A program made the position numbers and the translations under genes. A DNA stretch of 64,000 bases from Wocania_A sp965224845 (GTDB taxonomy: Bacteria; Bacteroidota; Bacteroidia; Flavobacteriales; Flavobacteriaceae), in NCBI GenBank assembly GCA_965224845.1, contig CBDDAJ010000026.1, positions 124,001-188,000 of the forward strand, in the 5' to 3' direction. Every line of letters starts with the position of its first letter. The first letter of the stretch is position 1. Of this stretch, positions 16,317-25,185 are shown piece by piece. The notes below the pieces were generated by a model. That model worked only from the letters and a program-made list of their open reading frames with translations. It did no database searches and had not been told where the DNA came from.

Positions 16317-17543
16317 ATGAAAGAATTATTAAAAAAATACGAAAATAAAGAACCGGAAATTGTTTTTAATTGGAAAGACCCTGAAACTGATGCTGAAGGA
16401 TGGACGGTTATAAATTCACTTCGCGGGGGTGCTTCCGGTGGAGGTACAAGAATGCGAAAAGGCTTAGATATGAATGAGGTTTTGTCTTTAGCAAAAACCA
16501 TGGAAATTAAGTTTACCGTATCTGGTCCATCTATTGGAGGAGCAAAATCCGGTATCAATTTCGATCCCAAAGACCCTCGTAAAAAAGGCGTGTTAGAACG
16601 TTGGTATGCCGCGGTATCGCCATTGCTTAAAAGCTATTATGGTACCGGGGGTGATTTAAATGTTGATGAAATTCACGAAGTTATTCCTATTACAGAAGAA
16701 AGTGGTGTCTGGCACCCGCAAGAAGGGGTTTTTAACGGGCATTTTAAGCCTACTGAAGCCGATAAAATTAATAGGATCGGGCAGCTAAGGCAAGGGGTTA
16801 TTAAAGTTATAGAGAACCCGGTTTATTCCCCAAGTGTTACAAGAAAGTATACAGTAGCCGATATGATAACAGGTTTTGGTGTTGCCGAAGCTGTGAAGCA
16901 ATATTATGCGATATATGGCGGAGATATTAAAGGAAAACGTGCCGTAGTACAAGGCTTTGGTAATGTAGGCGCTGCGGCTGCCTTTTATTTATCGCAAATG
17001 GGCGCCAAAGTAGTGGGTATAATTGATATTACCGGAGGCTTAATTAATGAAGCCGGTTTTACATTTGAAGAGATTACTAATTTGTTTTTAGCTAAAACCG
17101 GAAACACGCTTATTGCCGAAAATTTAATTCCTTTTGAAGACGTTAACGAAAAAATTTGGTCTATTAATACTGAAATTTTTGCACCCTGTGCAGCATCACG
17201 ATTAATTACGACTCACCAAATTGATGATATGATAGATAGTGGCTTAGAAGTTATATCTTGTGGGGCAAATGTGCCTTTTGCAGATAAAGAGATTTTCTTT
17301 GGCCCTATAATGGAACATACAGACGATAGAGTGAGTTTAATACCAGATTTTATTTCAAATTGTGGAATGGCACGTGTTTTTGCTTATTTTATGGAGCGCC
17401 GTGTGCAAATGACAGATGAAGCGATATTTAACGATACCTCTAATAAAATTAAAGAAGCAATAGAACAAGTTTATAATAAAAACCAAGCTAAAACCGGTAT
17501 AAGTGCAACAGCATTCGAGATTGCATTAAACCAACTAATATAA
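16317..17543 (+). CDS. Glu/Leu/Phe/Val dehydrogenase
   Basis: 408 residues. NAD(P)-dependent oxidative deaminase of amino acids. Motifs are SLRGGASGGGTRMRKGLDM, PSIGGAKSGINFDPKDPRK (catalytic Lys region), GTGGDLNVDE, and the Rossmann motif VQGFGNVGAAAAFYLSQMG, followed by FAPCAASRLI and EVISCGANVPF. The 408-residue length and these motifs fit the Glu/Leu/Phe/Val dehydrogenase family common in Flavobacteriia rather than classical hexameric GdhA; the exact substrate is not determined. It is followed after 13 bp by the NhaD-type gene, so they may share a transcript. Confidence 0.9.
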   Translation: MKELLKKYENKEPEIVFNWKDPETDAEGWTVINSLRGGASGGGTRMRKGLDMNEVLSLAKTMEIKFTVSGPSIGGAKSGINFDPKDPRKKGVLERWYAAVSPLLKSYYGTGGDLNVDEIHEVIPITEESGVWHPQEGVFNGHFKPTEADKINRIGQLRQGVIKVIENPVYSPSVTRKYTVADMITGFGVAEAVKQYYAIYGGDIKGKRAVVQGFGNVGAAAAFYLSQMGAKVVGIIDITGGLINEAGFTFEEITNLFLAKTGNTLIAENLIPFEDVNEKIWSINTEIFAPCAASRLITTHQIDDMIDSGLEVISCGANVPFADKEIFFGPIMEHTDDRVSLIPDFISNCGMARVFAYFMERRVQMTDEAIFNDTSNKIKEAIEQVYNKNQAKTGISATAFEIALNQLI

Positions 17544-17556
17544 AAATCAAACATAT

Positions 17557-18984
17557 ATGGAAGCTGCAATTATTTTAGTATTTGTAATGGGCTATTTAGC
17601 CATTACCCTAGAGCATAATATAAAAATTGACAAATTAATCCCTGCACTGGTCATGATGGCTATTTGTTGGGCATTAATAGCTTTAGGTATTGATAGTTTC
17701 CCCCAATGGTTTGATTCTGGTAAACATGCATTACTAGAAGGCTTTGGGCTCTTAGAGCATGAAGAAAAAATGCACCTTATGGAAGAAACCCTCTTGCATC
17801 ATTTAGGTAAAACTTCAGAAATATTAGTCTTTCTTTTAGGGGCGATGACCATTGTTGAGATCATTGATTATTTTGATGGATTTTCAACAATTAAAAACTT
17901 CATAAAAACAAAAAAGAAAAGTAAGATCCTTTGGATTTTTGCCCATTTTAGCATTCATTTTATCGGCTATTATAGATAATCTTACAGCAACAATTGTACT
18001 TGTTTCTATCCTTCAGAAAATTGTAAAAGATAGAAGTGTTCGTATTTGGTATGCCGGTTTAATTATTATTGCGGCCAATGCTGGTGGTGCCTGGTCTCCA
18101 ATTGGAGATGTAACAACAACCATGCTATGGATAGGTAAAAAAGTAACCACAGGCCATTTAATAGGATATTTATTATTACCGTCTTTTTTATGTATGGCTG
18201 TACCGTCGTTAATAGCGTCGTTTTTACCAGCATTTCAAAGGCGATTTAGAGATTGTAGAAGACACTGAAGATAAGCCTAAATCCAGAGTTTAGTAGTACC
18301 ATGTTGTACCTTAGGGTTAGGCGCTATCATTTTTGTCCCAATATTTAAAATGGCAACACATTTACCACCTTATGTAGGCATGATGTTGTCTTTGGGTATT
18401 GTTGCTGTTTTTGCTGAAATTTATAGTAGTTCAAAATTCAGTATGACAGAGTATTGATTCGCTCAAGAGAGCGAAGCCCACGCACATGCACAGTCCTGTG
18501 CATTACTCATTATCTAAAATAGAATTGCCCAGTATATTGTTTTTCTTAGGAATATTGATGGCAGTGGCGGCTTTAGAGTCTTTAGGAATATTATTTAATT
18601 TTGCTGGATCATTGCAAGATAACCATGCCAATGCTGGGTACCGAATTGCATGATGCTACTGGAAGTCATGGAGGTGTATCCGATATTGGTGGTCCTGTAC
18701 TATTAGGTGTAGGCTCGGCAGTAATTGATAATGTACCTTTGGTGGCTGCTAGTTTAGGAATGTTCCATCGAGCCAATAGATGATGAGCTTTGGCATTTTA
18801 TAGCCTATTCTGCAGGAACAGGAGGTAGTATGCTTAATTATTGGATCGGCAGCAGGAGTAGTTGCTATGGGAATGGAAAAAATCAGATTTTTTCTGGTAT
18901 TTAAGAAAAGATATCATGGTTGGCAGCTGATAGGCTTTCTTAGTAGGAGCGGCAGCATTCATGTTTACCAGAACACTGTTTTAA
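17557..18984 (+). pseudogene. nhaD: NhaD-type Na+/H+ antiporter, interrupted by many frameshifts
   Basis: The first ~128 codons read cleanly as the start of an NhaD antiporter (GYLAITLEHNIKIDKLIPAL, EILVFLLGAMTIVEIIDYFD). The protein then continues through changing frames: FILSAIIDNLTATIVLVSIL, AANAGGAWSPIGDVTTTMLW, then LPPYVGMMLSLG, GSHGGVSDI, GSAVIDNVPLVAASLGMF and AAAFMFTRTLF before TAA at 18984. The total span matches a ~470-residue antiporter. I can trace about ten breaks, nearly all single-base insertions, starting with an extra C at about 17942. Because the following exbB is damaged the same way, sequencing or assembly error is more likely than true loss. An intact NhaD would export Na+ in exchange for protons. 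Confidence 0.85.
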
Positions 18985-19023
18985 ATAAAGATGAAGTTTA
19001 AAAGCAAAAAGATTAGTTAATCG

Positions 19024-19045
19024 AGATTTAAGCTAAATCTTTTTT
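19024..19045 (+). terminator. Rho-independent terminator after nhaD
   Basis: AGATTTA-AGC-TAAATCT followed by a run of T, 40 bp after the nhaD stop. Confidence 0.6.
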
Positions 19046-19155
19046 GTCCTTTTGATAAGGAAGCGTAAACCTTAAGCAAATAGTATTGAATACTATTTTT
19101 ATTATACTTTAGCAAAAAAAGATACGTTATACAATTGCAATAAAAATTTAATTAT

Positions 19156-19872
19156 ATGCTTAATAGCATTATTTCTAGACACACTTCAGGAAGGCGCAGA
19201 AGCTGCTTAGCAGATGGAGAATCTGTTGAAAAAACACTTATCGATAATAGAATTAATAAGTAGCGGTGGGGGTGGCTGGACAGGTCATTATAGCCCTATT
19301 TTGTTCTTGTTGCTTATCGCTGGCAAGCTTATATTTATTTCGAAAGCGTTTGTTTGCCATTAAAGCAGCATCAAAAGTAGATGCCAATTTTATGAATCAA
19401 ATCAAGGATTATGTAAGTAATGGTAAGATAGATTCGGCACAAATGCTTTGTGCTCAGGTTAATTCGCCGGTATCAAGATTAATTGGAAAAGGGATTTCCA
19501 GAATAGGAAAACCATTAGCAGATATTAATACAGCCATTGAAAATGCCGGACGATTAGAGATATATGGCTTAGAAAAGAACGTGAGTATTTTAGCAACAAT
19601 ATCTGGTGCTGCACCTATGATTGGATTTCTTGGAACGGTAGTTGGCATGATATTAGCAATATTTGAATTGGCTAATGCCGGAGGCACCATTGAAATGGAT
19701 GTTTTAGCAGGCGGATTATATACCGCAAATGACAACCACAGTAGCAGGTTTAATTGTTGGTATTATTGGATACATAGCTTACAATCATTTAGTCGTTAGA
19801 ACCGATAAAGTCGTGTATCAAATGGAAGCAAACTCATTAGAGTTTTTAGATCATTTAAACGAACCTACATAA
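19156..19872 (+). pseudogene. exbB: MotA/TolQ/ExbB proton channel protein, frameshifted
   Basis: The expected start is the ATG at 19156. With an extra A removed the frame reads FLDTLQEGAEAA, then meets an in-frame TAG, then QMENLL, SIIELISSGG, GQVIIAL and a disrupted membrane segment. An intact stretch runs from FAIKAASKVDANFMNQIKDY to ATISGAAPMIGFLGTVVGM and LAGGLYTA. An extra A at about 19730 shifts the end, AGLIVGIIGYIAYNHLVVRT and EANSLEFLDHLNEPT, into another frame, stopping at 19872. This is the inner-membrane proton channel of the TonB system, upstream of exbD and tonB. The one-base insertions match those in nhaD and suggest a low-quality stretch of sequence. Confidence 0.85.
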
Positions 19873-19955
19873 ATAAGTTTTAAAGTTATAAAGGGGATAA
19901 GTTTAAAAAGAGCTTTACAACTTTTATGCTTTACAGCTTTTAAACTAAATTGTAA

Positions 19956-20348
19956 ATGAATTTTAGAGGAAGAAATAAAGTTACACCAGAATTCAATATG
20001 TCGTCCATGACAGATATTGTATTTCTGTTGCTTATATTTTTTATGATTGCCTCCACTTTGGTAACCACCAATGCTATTGATATTATATTACCAAAAGCGA
20101 GTGGTAAGACCGAAAATAAAAAATCGGTGGCGGTAAGTATTAAAAAAGATTTGACCTATTATATCGATCAAAAACGAGTAGGTGTTAGTGTTTTAGAAAA
20201 TGAATTATTAGCGGCATTATCGTCTCAAGAAAAGCCAACCATAGTGTTAAGAGCCGAAAAATCGGTACCGGTTGAAAATGTGGTAAAGGTTATGGATATA
20301 GCCAATAGAAATAAATTTAAAGTCATTTTAGCGGTAAAACCTAAATAA
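19956..20348 (+). CDS. exbD: ExbD/TolR biopolymer transport protein
   Basis: 130 residues. One N-terminal membrane helix (FNMSSMTDIVFLLLIFFMIA, residues about 13-32) carries the Asp of TDIVFLLLIFF that is essential for proton coupling in the family. A periplasmic domain follows, ending NKFKVILAVKPK. It works with ExbB and TonB to energise outer-membrane receptors. It sits between exbB and tonB in a conserved order, with about 80 bp on each side. Intact, unlike its upstream neighbour. Confidence 0.93.
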   Translation: MNFRGRNKVTPEFNMSSMTDIVFLLLIFFMIASTLVTTNAIDIILPKASGKTENKKSVAVSIKKDLTYYIDQKRVGVSVLENELLAALSSQEKPTIVLRAEKSVPVENVVKVMDIANRNKFKVILAVKPK

Positions 20349-20418
20349 AGAAGCGTAGATTATTTTTAGGGGAGCGGGATAACTTTAAAATGTCCACTAT
20401 AGAAAAAATAGTATTAGA

Positions 20419-21270
20419 ATGAAATATTTTGAAACCATACATGAAAAGAATTCTGCCAGAATCACAGCGCTGATTACTATCATTCTTTTGGTGCTGTTGT
20501 TTGTGGTTGGTACAACTTATATGGATCCTCCCGAAGAATATGGAGTTGCTGTAAATTTTGGAACAACAGATTTTGGTAAGGGTAATGTTCAGCCTAAAAA
20601 ACCGGTTAAATCAACACCTCAAAAAATAGAAGAACCACCGCAACCCGATGTTTCAAAGTCAGAACCAACAAAAGCATCAGAAACGAAAGAAGAGGTTTTA
20701 ACGGCCGATAATTCTGAAGCTATCGCTATAAAAAAGCAGAAAGAAGCTGAAGCCAAAGCCAAAGCCATTGCTGATGCAAAAGCTAAGGCCGAAGCCGATA
20801 GAATTGCAAAAGAAAAGCGTGAGCAAGATGAAAAGAGGAAAAAATTGGATGCCTTAATTGGAGGGGTTAGTAAATCTGAAGGTAGCGAAACAGGTAGTGA
20901 AGGCAACGATAATAAGGCAGGTGATAAGGGACAATTAGACGGCGACCCTTATGCCCCAAGTTATTTTGGACCAGGTTCAGGCTCTGGAAGTGGCGGTGTA
21001 GGGTATGGTTTAAATGGTAGGGGCAGAGCCTCATATAAAACGCTTAAACAGGATTGTAACGAATCTGGAATGGTAATCGTTAGAATTGTAGTGAACAGAA
21101 ACGGTAATGTTATTGAGGCTACACCAGGGGTAAAAGGCACTACTAATACCGCATCATGTTTACTCGCCCCGGCAAAAAAAATAGCCTTGTCTCATAAATG
21201 GCCGGCAGATTCAAAAGCCCCAGCAAAACAAATAGGTTTTGTTAAGGTAAACTTCAAACTAGGGCAATAG
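20419..21270 (+). CDS. TonB-like energy transducer
   Basis: 283 residues. A membrane helix (ITALITIILLVLLFVVGTTY, about 17-36) is followed by a proline-rich stretch (VQPKKPVKSTPQKIEEPPQP), a long Lys/Glu/Ala coiled region (KKQKEAEAKAKAIADAKAKA), a Gly/Ser linker (GPGSGSGSGGVGYGLNGRG), and a small C-terminal domain with GMVIVRIVVNRNGNVIEATP. This is the layout of TonB proteins that span the periplasm and transmit ExbBD energy to outer-membrane receptors. Two Cys in the last domain may form a disulfide. Operon with exbB and exbD. Confidence 0.85.
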   Translation: MKYFETIHEKNSARITALITIILLVLLFVVGTTYMDPPEEYGVAVNFGTTDFGKGNVQPKKPVKSTPQKIEEPPQPDVSKSEPTKASETKEEVLTADNSEAIAIKKQKEAEAKAKAIADAKAKAEADRIAKEKREQDEKRKKLDALIGGVSKSEGSETGSEGNDNKAGDKGQLDGDPYAPSYFGPGSGSGSGGVGYGLNGRGRASYKTLKQDCNESGMVIVRIVVNRNGNVIEATPGVKGTTNTASCLLAPAKKIALSHKWPADSKAPAKQIGFVKVNFKLGQ

Positions 21271-21299
21271 TATTTTAGGGTGTTTTGAAATAAGTAAAT

Positions 21300-21536
21300 A
21301 TGGATAAAAAGATCAAGATTAAAATTTTAAGCAGATTAGTATTCTATATAGCTTTTATTGCAATTTGGATCATGCTGGATATTGATTTTAATGATTTCCA
21401 AAGCTCTGTTTTTAAAGTAGCTTTTTGTGGCGCCTTAGCATGGGTTTTATCTCCTAGGGTAAATAATTTTAAGACTCAATCTGGAGATAAAATGCAATTA
21501 AAATGGATATTTTCAAAAAAGGTTTTTATTCTTTAA
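21300..21536 (+). CDS. Small membrane protein, unknown
   Basis: 78 residues with two hydrophobic segments (VFYIAFIAIWIMLDIDF and VFKVAFCGALAWVLSP) and basic ends. It lies 29 bp after tonB and 34 bp before folC on the same strand, so it is probably cotranscribed. No family recognised. Confidence 0.6.
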   Translation: MDKKIKIKILSRLVFYIAFIAIWIMLDIDFNDFQSSVFKVAFCGALAWVLSPRVNNFKTQSGDKMQLKWIFSKKVFIL

Positions 21537-21570
21537 AAGAAGTGTTAATTATAAAAACCAATAACTCCTA

Positions 21571-22788
21571 ATGACATATCAAGATACACTAAATTGGATG
21601 TTTTCTCAACTGCCAATGTATCAGCGACAAGGGAAATCTGCTTATAAAACCGATTTAAGTAATACCTTTTTACTTATTAATCATTTACAGCAGCCTCATA
21701 ATACCTTTAAATCCATTCACATAGCAGGAACCAATGGTAAAGGGTCTACAAGCCATATGCTAGCCTCTGTGTTGCAGGAATCTGGATATCAGGTTGGTTT
21801 ATATACCTCGCCCCATTTAAAAGATTTTAGAGAGCGTATTAAAATCAATGGAGTAGCCATAAGTAAACAACAGGTTATTGGCTTTGTAAAACGAAATAAA
21901 ACCTTTTTTGAAGCGAATGCCCTGTCGTTTTTTGAAATGACCGTTGGCATGGCATTCGAGTATTTTTCAAAAAAGAAAGTTGATATTGCTGTTATTGAAG
22001 TAGGCTTAGGGGGGCGATTAGACTCTACTAATATCATCACCCCAGAAGTATCAGTAATCACAAATATTGGTATAGACCACACTCAATTTTTAGGAGATAC
22101 ACTACAAGCCATTGCTTTTGAAAAAGGAGGAATTATCAAACCAAAAATTCCGGTAGTTATAGGAGAAACTCAAAAAGAAACACGTCCGGTTTTTAAAGAT
22201 TTAGCACAAAAAAACAGATCAAATATTGTTTTTGCTGATGAGGAAGTTACTCAAGGTTATAAATCTGATTTACTAGGAAGCTACCAGGTAAAAAATATTA
22301 AAACAGCAGTTCAAACCATAAAAGCACTCAATAGAAAAGGCTATAATATCTCTGAAGAAAACTTAAAAAAAGGCTTGCTAAATGTCGTTAAAAATACGGG
22401 CCTCTTAGGGCGATGGCAGGTTTTAAATAAAGCTCCTAAAGTGGTTTGCGATACCGGGCATAATAGAGAAGGCTTACAGTATGTTATGCAGCAGCTTTTA
22501 AATGAAAAATTTGAGGAGCTGCATATTGTCTTTGGAGTGGTGCACGATAAAGATTTAAATACAATTGCAGATTTATTACCAAGAGAAGCCACGTATTATT
22601 ATTGTAAACCAGATATCCCACGAGGGATGGACGTACATACACTTAAATCTACATTTAATAAACTAAATTTAAAAGGAGAAGCCTACAATTCTGTAAAAGA
22701 AGCTTATAACGAAGCCTTAAAGCAAGCCCATTTAAATGATTTTATATTTGTAGGAGGAAGTACATTTGTTGTGGCAGAAATTATTTAA
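21571..22788 (+). CDS. folC: Bifunctional folylpolyglutamate/dihydrofolate synthase
   Basis: 405 residues, typical for FolC. The Mur-ligase-type P-loop is HIAGTNGKGSTSHMLASVLQ (residues 50-69). Further motifs are GLYTSPHLKDFRERIKING, FFEMTVGMAFEYF, DIAVIEVGLGGRLDSTNII, VITNIGIDHTQFLGDTL, GRWQVL, and VCDTGHNREGLQYVM in the C-terminal domain. It adds glutamate to dihydropteroate or folates using ATP. Cytoplasmic. It lies downstream of the TonB genes, as in many Flavobacteriia. Confidence 0.95.
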   Translation: MTYQDTLNWMFSQLPMYQRQGKSAYKTDLSNTFLLINHLQQPHNTFKSIHIAGTNGKGSTSHMLASVLQESGYQVGLYTSPHLKDFRERIKINGVAISKQQVIGFVKRNKTFFEANALSFFEMTVGMAFEYFSKKKVDIAVIEVGLGGRLDSTNIITPEVSVITNIGIDHTQFLGDTLQAIAFEKGGIIKPKIPVVIGETQKETRPVFKDLAQKNRSNIVFADEEVTQGYKSDLLGSYQVKNIKTAVQTIKALNRKGYNISEENLKKGLLNVVKNTGLLGRWQVLNKAPKVVCDTGHNREGLQYVMQQLLNEKFEELHIVFGVVHDKDLNTIADLLPREATYYYCKPDIPRGMDVHTLKSTFNKLNLKGEAYNSVKEAYNEALKQAHLNDFIFVGGSTFVVAEII

Positions 22789-22970
22789 TAATTCGACTTT
22801 TAGGTAGTATATTTGATAACAGAAAAAAAACATAAAATATTATAACATGAGCATAAAAAATGACATCATTTTTGAGATCTACGGACAATGATTATATTTT
22901 TTATGTGAATTCCTGAAGCTGTAGAAGTTTTTAGTTTCTTCATTTTCAGTAAACACAAAATTTTAAACAG

Positions 22971-23711
22971 ATGAAAAACATTTTTACACTTTTACTACTG
23001 GCAGTAACAACATGGTCCTTTGCACAAGATTCAGCACTTTTACGGTTAACCTATAATAAAGGAGATAAGTATGTAATGCAAATGGATATGAAACAAAATA
23101 TGGGGGAAGGAGCCATGATTATGGATATGTATATTGAAATGCCTATGGAGGTTATTGATGTTAATGATGGTATTTACCATACAGAAATGCGTTTTAAAAA
23201 CATTAAAATGAATATGGAGCAATCCGGTATGAAAATAAATTACGACTCAAACCTGAAAGAAGAAGATTTAGATGAAAAGGCTAAAATGATGAGTACTCAG
23301 ATGAAGCCTATGCTCGAAACCGTTTTAGCAGCTAAAACAAATGTTTATGGCGAGGTTTTAGAAATGAAGATGGTAAAAGGTTCAGGAAATGCAGACCAAT
23401 TTACCAGCCAGACGCAAAGCATAACCTACCCAAAAGAAGCCGTAAGCGTTGGCTATTCATGGAACGTAGAAAAAGATAATAATGGTATGAAAATGAATAC
23501 GACATATACTGTAAAATCTATTAATGATAAAGAGGTTATAATAGATGTTAAAGGCGATATAACAGGAGCATCTTCAGGAAGTTTAACCGGGGTAATGAAT
23601 ATTGATAAAGCTTCTGGAGTACCTGCATTATCTAATATTAGTATGAATTTTGATGTTATGGGGCAAAAGGTTGTAACTGAAATTGTTATGAAGATGAAAA
23701 AAGCAGCATAA
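22971..23711 (+). CDS. DUF6263-like secreted protein
   Basis: 246 residues with a signal peptide (MKNIFTLLLLAVTTWSFAQ). The mature part is rich in Met and beta strands (YNKGDKYVMQMDMKQNMGEG, AVSVGYSWNVEKDNNG, TYTVKSINDKEVIIDVKGDI). This pattern fits the DUF6263 family of Bacteroidota exported proteins. It follows folC by 182 bp and ends ~100 bp before tRNA-Val. Function unknown; family call from memory of the pattern. Confidence 0.65.
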   Translation: MKNIFTLLLLAVTTWSFAQDSALLRLTYNKGDKYVMQMDMKQNMGEGAMIMDMYIEMPMEVIDVNDGIYHTEMRFKNIKMNMEQSGMKINYDSNLKEEDLDEKAKMMSTQMKPMLETVLAAKTNVYGEVLEMKMVKGSGNADQFTSQTQSITYPKEAVSVGYSWNVEKDNNGMKMNTTYTVKSINDKEVIIDVKGDITGASSGSLTGVMNIDKASGVPALSNISMNFDVMGQKVVTEIVMKMKKAA

Positions 23712-23775
23712 AGGCACTTTAAATAAAGAGCCAGATTAGGTGAAAAAAATTATTTAATTTTTATTGAAAAAGTTT

Positions 23776-23804
23776 TTGCAATATTAAAAACTAGGTTATA
23801 TTTG
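23776..23804 (+). promoter_or_regulatory. Promoter of tRNA-Val
   Basis: TTG at 23776-23778, an 18-bp spacer, then TATATTTG at 23797-23804, matching the Bacteroidota -33/-7 consensus. It lies 14 bp before the mature tRNA. Confidence 0.75.
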
Positions 23805-23818
23805 CAGTCCAATTTAGA

Positions 23819-23893
23819 GGGCGCGTAGCTCAGTTGGTTCAGAGCACTTGGTTTACACCCAAGGGGTCAGGGGTTCGAATCCCTTCGCGCCCA
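23819..23893 (+). tRNA. tRNA-Val (anticodon TAC)
   Basis: A full cloverleaf can be folded. The acceptor stem is GGGCGCG with CGCGCCC, the D arm GCTC...GAGC, and the anticodon stem CTTGG/CCAAG with loop TTTACAC (anticodon TAC, reads GTA/GTN). The T arm is AGGGG-TTCGAAT-CCCTT and the discriminator is A. The 3' CCA is not encoded. It is followed directly by a terminator. Confidence 0.97.
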
Positions 23894-23900
23894 CAAAAAA

Positions 23901-23928
23901 AACCTCAGCATTAGTTGAGGTTTTTTTT
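23901..23928 (+). terminator. Rho-independent terminator of tRNA-Val
   Basis: AACCTCA and TGAGGTT form a 7-bp stem with an 8-base loop, preceded by an A-run and followed by eight T. Confidence 0.85.
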
Positions 23929-24044
23929 ATACCCTATATTCAGAAAGCCTGAAAGCCAGATTTTAATTAGCGCCTAAGCCTAACTAATATTTGAGGAATA
24001 TAAAAGTTTGGCTTGGCGCTAAAAGATCTAACACTTCAATAATA

Positions 24045-24278
24045 TCACCAAAATTCAATTATTATTTTTCCTCCTGAGGCTTTTAGTATGGTGTTTAAAG
24101 GAACATCTTGGCAGAGTTTTGCTAATTGAATAATTTGTTGCTTCACTAATGGTGCTTCAATGCTTGTTGTTAAATCATTATAGCCGCTACCCAAATAATC
24201 AGATTTAGATTCTATAGCGGTATTAAAAATGGTTTTAAATCCATTTTCTATTTTTGTATGATGTTTTTTTAATTCCAT
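24045..24278 (-). CDS. Small hypothetical protein downstream of a paired small gene
   Basis: 77 residues (MELKKHHTKIENGFKTIFN; LCQDVPLNTILKASGGKII). Soluble, no known family. It begins 12 bp after the stop of the 94-residue gene and is evidently in operon with it, divergent from an XRE-like regulator. Possibly part of a small accessory module beside tRNA-Val. Confidence 0.5.
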   Translation of the reverse strand: MELKKHHTKIENGFKTIFNTAIESKSDYLGSGYNDLTTSIEAPLVKQQIIQLAKLCQDVPLNTILKASGGKIIIEFW

Positions 24279-24290
24279 TCTATTATAATT

Positions 24291-24575
24291 TTATTTGTCG
24301 CCTTGTAACAGATTTTTTTTTAAGTGAATAGAAAGTCGTTTGTATTCATGGGCTATTTCTATTATAGTACTAAAAACAAAAATGTTTTTACTTATACCAG
24401 CTTTAACATTTCTTATGGTTTGAGAATCTACAGTGATGCCTTTATGGCTTAACATTTCAATGACCTTATTGGTGTATTCTTTGGGGAGGTGATTTAAAAG
24501 TAAATCCTTTAGTGCTTTTTGCTCATCAGGAGTGCATATATTATATAATCTATATAATTTGTTTAAATTTGTCAT
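24291..24575 (-). CDS. Small helical hypothetical protein
   Basis: 94 residues, helical, with PDEQKALKDLLLNHLPKEYT and a segment resembling a DNA-binding helix pair (GITVDSQTIRNVKAGISKN). It is divergent from the XRE-like gene at 24700, sharing a ~120-bp AT-rich intergenic region, and operonic with the 77-residue gene. It could be a regulator-like partner; no firm family. Confidence 0.55.
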   Translation of the reverse strand: MTNLNKLYRLYNICTPDEQKALKDLLLNHLPKEYTNKVIEMLSHKGITVDSQTIRNVKAGISKNIFVFSTIIEIAHEYKRLSIHLKKNLLQGDK

Positions 24576-24699
24576 AACTTGTTTAAATTTGTATATATGT
24601 GAGTAGGCTTACATGAACGAGTGAATTTACATACAAATATACAAATAATTAAATAATTTCAAAAAAATATACTTAATAGTATAAACTTAATTGTGTAAT

Positions 24700-25020
24700 A
24701 TGACTTTTGAGGACAAGCTGAGACAATTAATTAAGACTAAATACACTAAACTAGGAGACCTGGCTGAGAAGTTTGATATGAACTATTCGCAGCTTTCTCA
24801 GTACATAAATGGTAAAAAAGTATCCTTAGATTTTTTGACTAAGATTATAGAAGAATTTCCTGAAGCCGATCTTAATTGGCTATTACGGGAAGACCATACT
24901 AAGGGGCGTAGTGTACAGGAACAGTCTGAGCCTTATAAGGCCATACTGAATAATGAACAAATCATTAATAAGATAGAAGTCTTGTTAAATGATTTGAAAA
25001 ATCAGCTGGCTAAAGACTAA
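24700..25020 (+). CDS. XRE/CI-repressor-like HTH protein
   Basis: 106 residues from the ATG at 24700; an in-frame TTG at 24691 is less likely. An N-terminal HTH (LGDLAEKFDMNYSQLSQYIN, then KKVSLDFLTKIIEEFPEADL) is followed by NWLLRED, a common ending of phage-repressor-like HTH domains in Bacteroidota. A short C-terminal coiled coil (INKIEVLLNDLKNQLAKD) probably dimerises it. It is divergent from two small genes and probably regulates them and itself. Confidence 0.75.
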   Translation: MTFEDKLRQLIKTKYTKLGDLAEKFDMNYSQLSQYINGKKVSLDFLTKIIEEFPEADLNWLLREDHTKGRSVQEQSEPYKAILNNEQIINKIEVLLNDLKNQLAKD

Positions 25021-25185
25021 ATAGTATACGCTACACGAGTTCTAAACCCCTTGAACCATAGTACAAGATTTTTTATGGGAATGCCTTTTTTTATAAGCAC
25101 CTGTATGCTTCGTATAGAAAAGCTTTGTCAAATCTGCTTTATAAAGTGAAATAATTTTATTATTTTTAATAAAATCTCCCATTAT

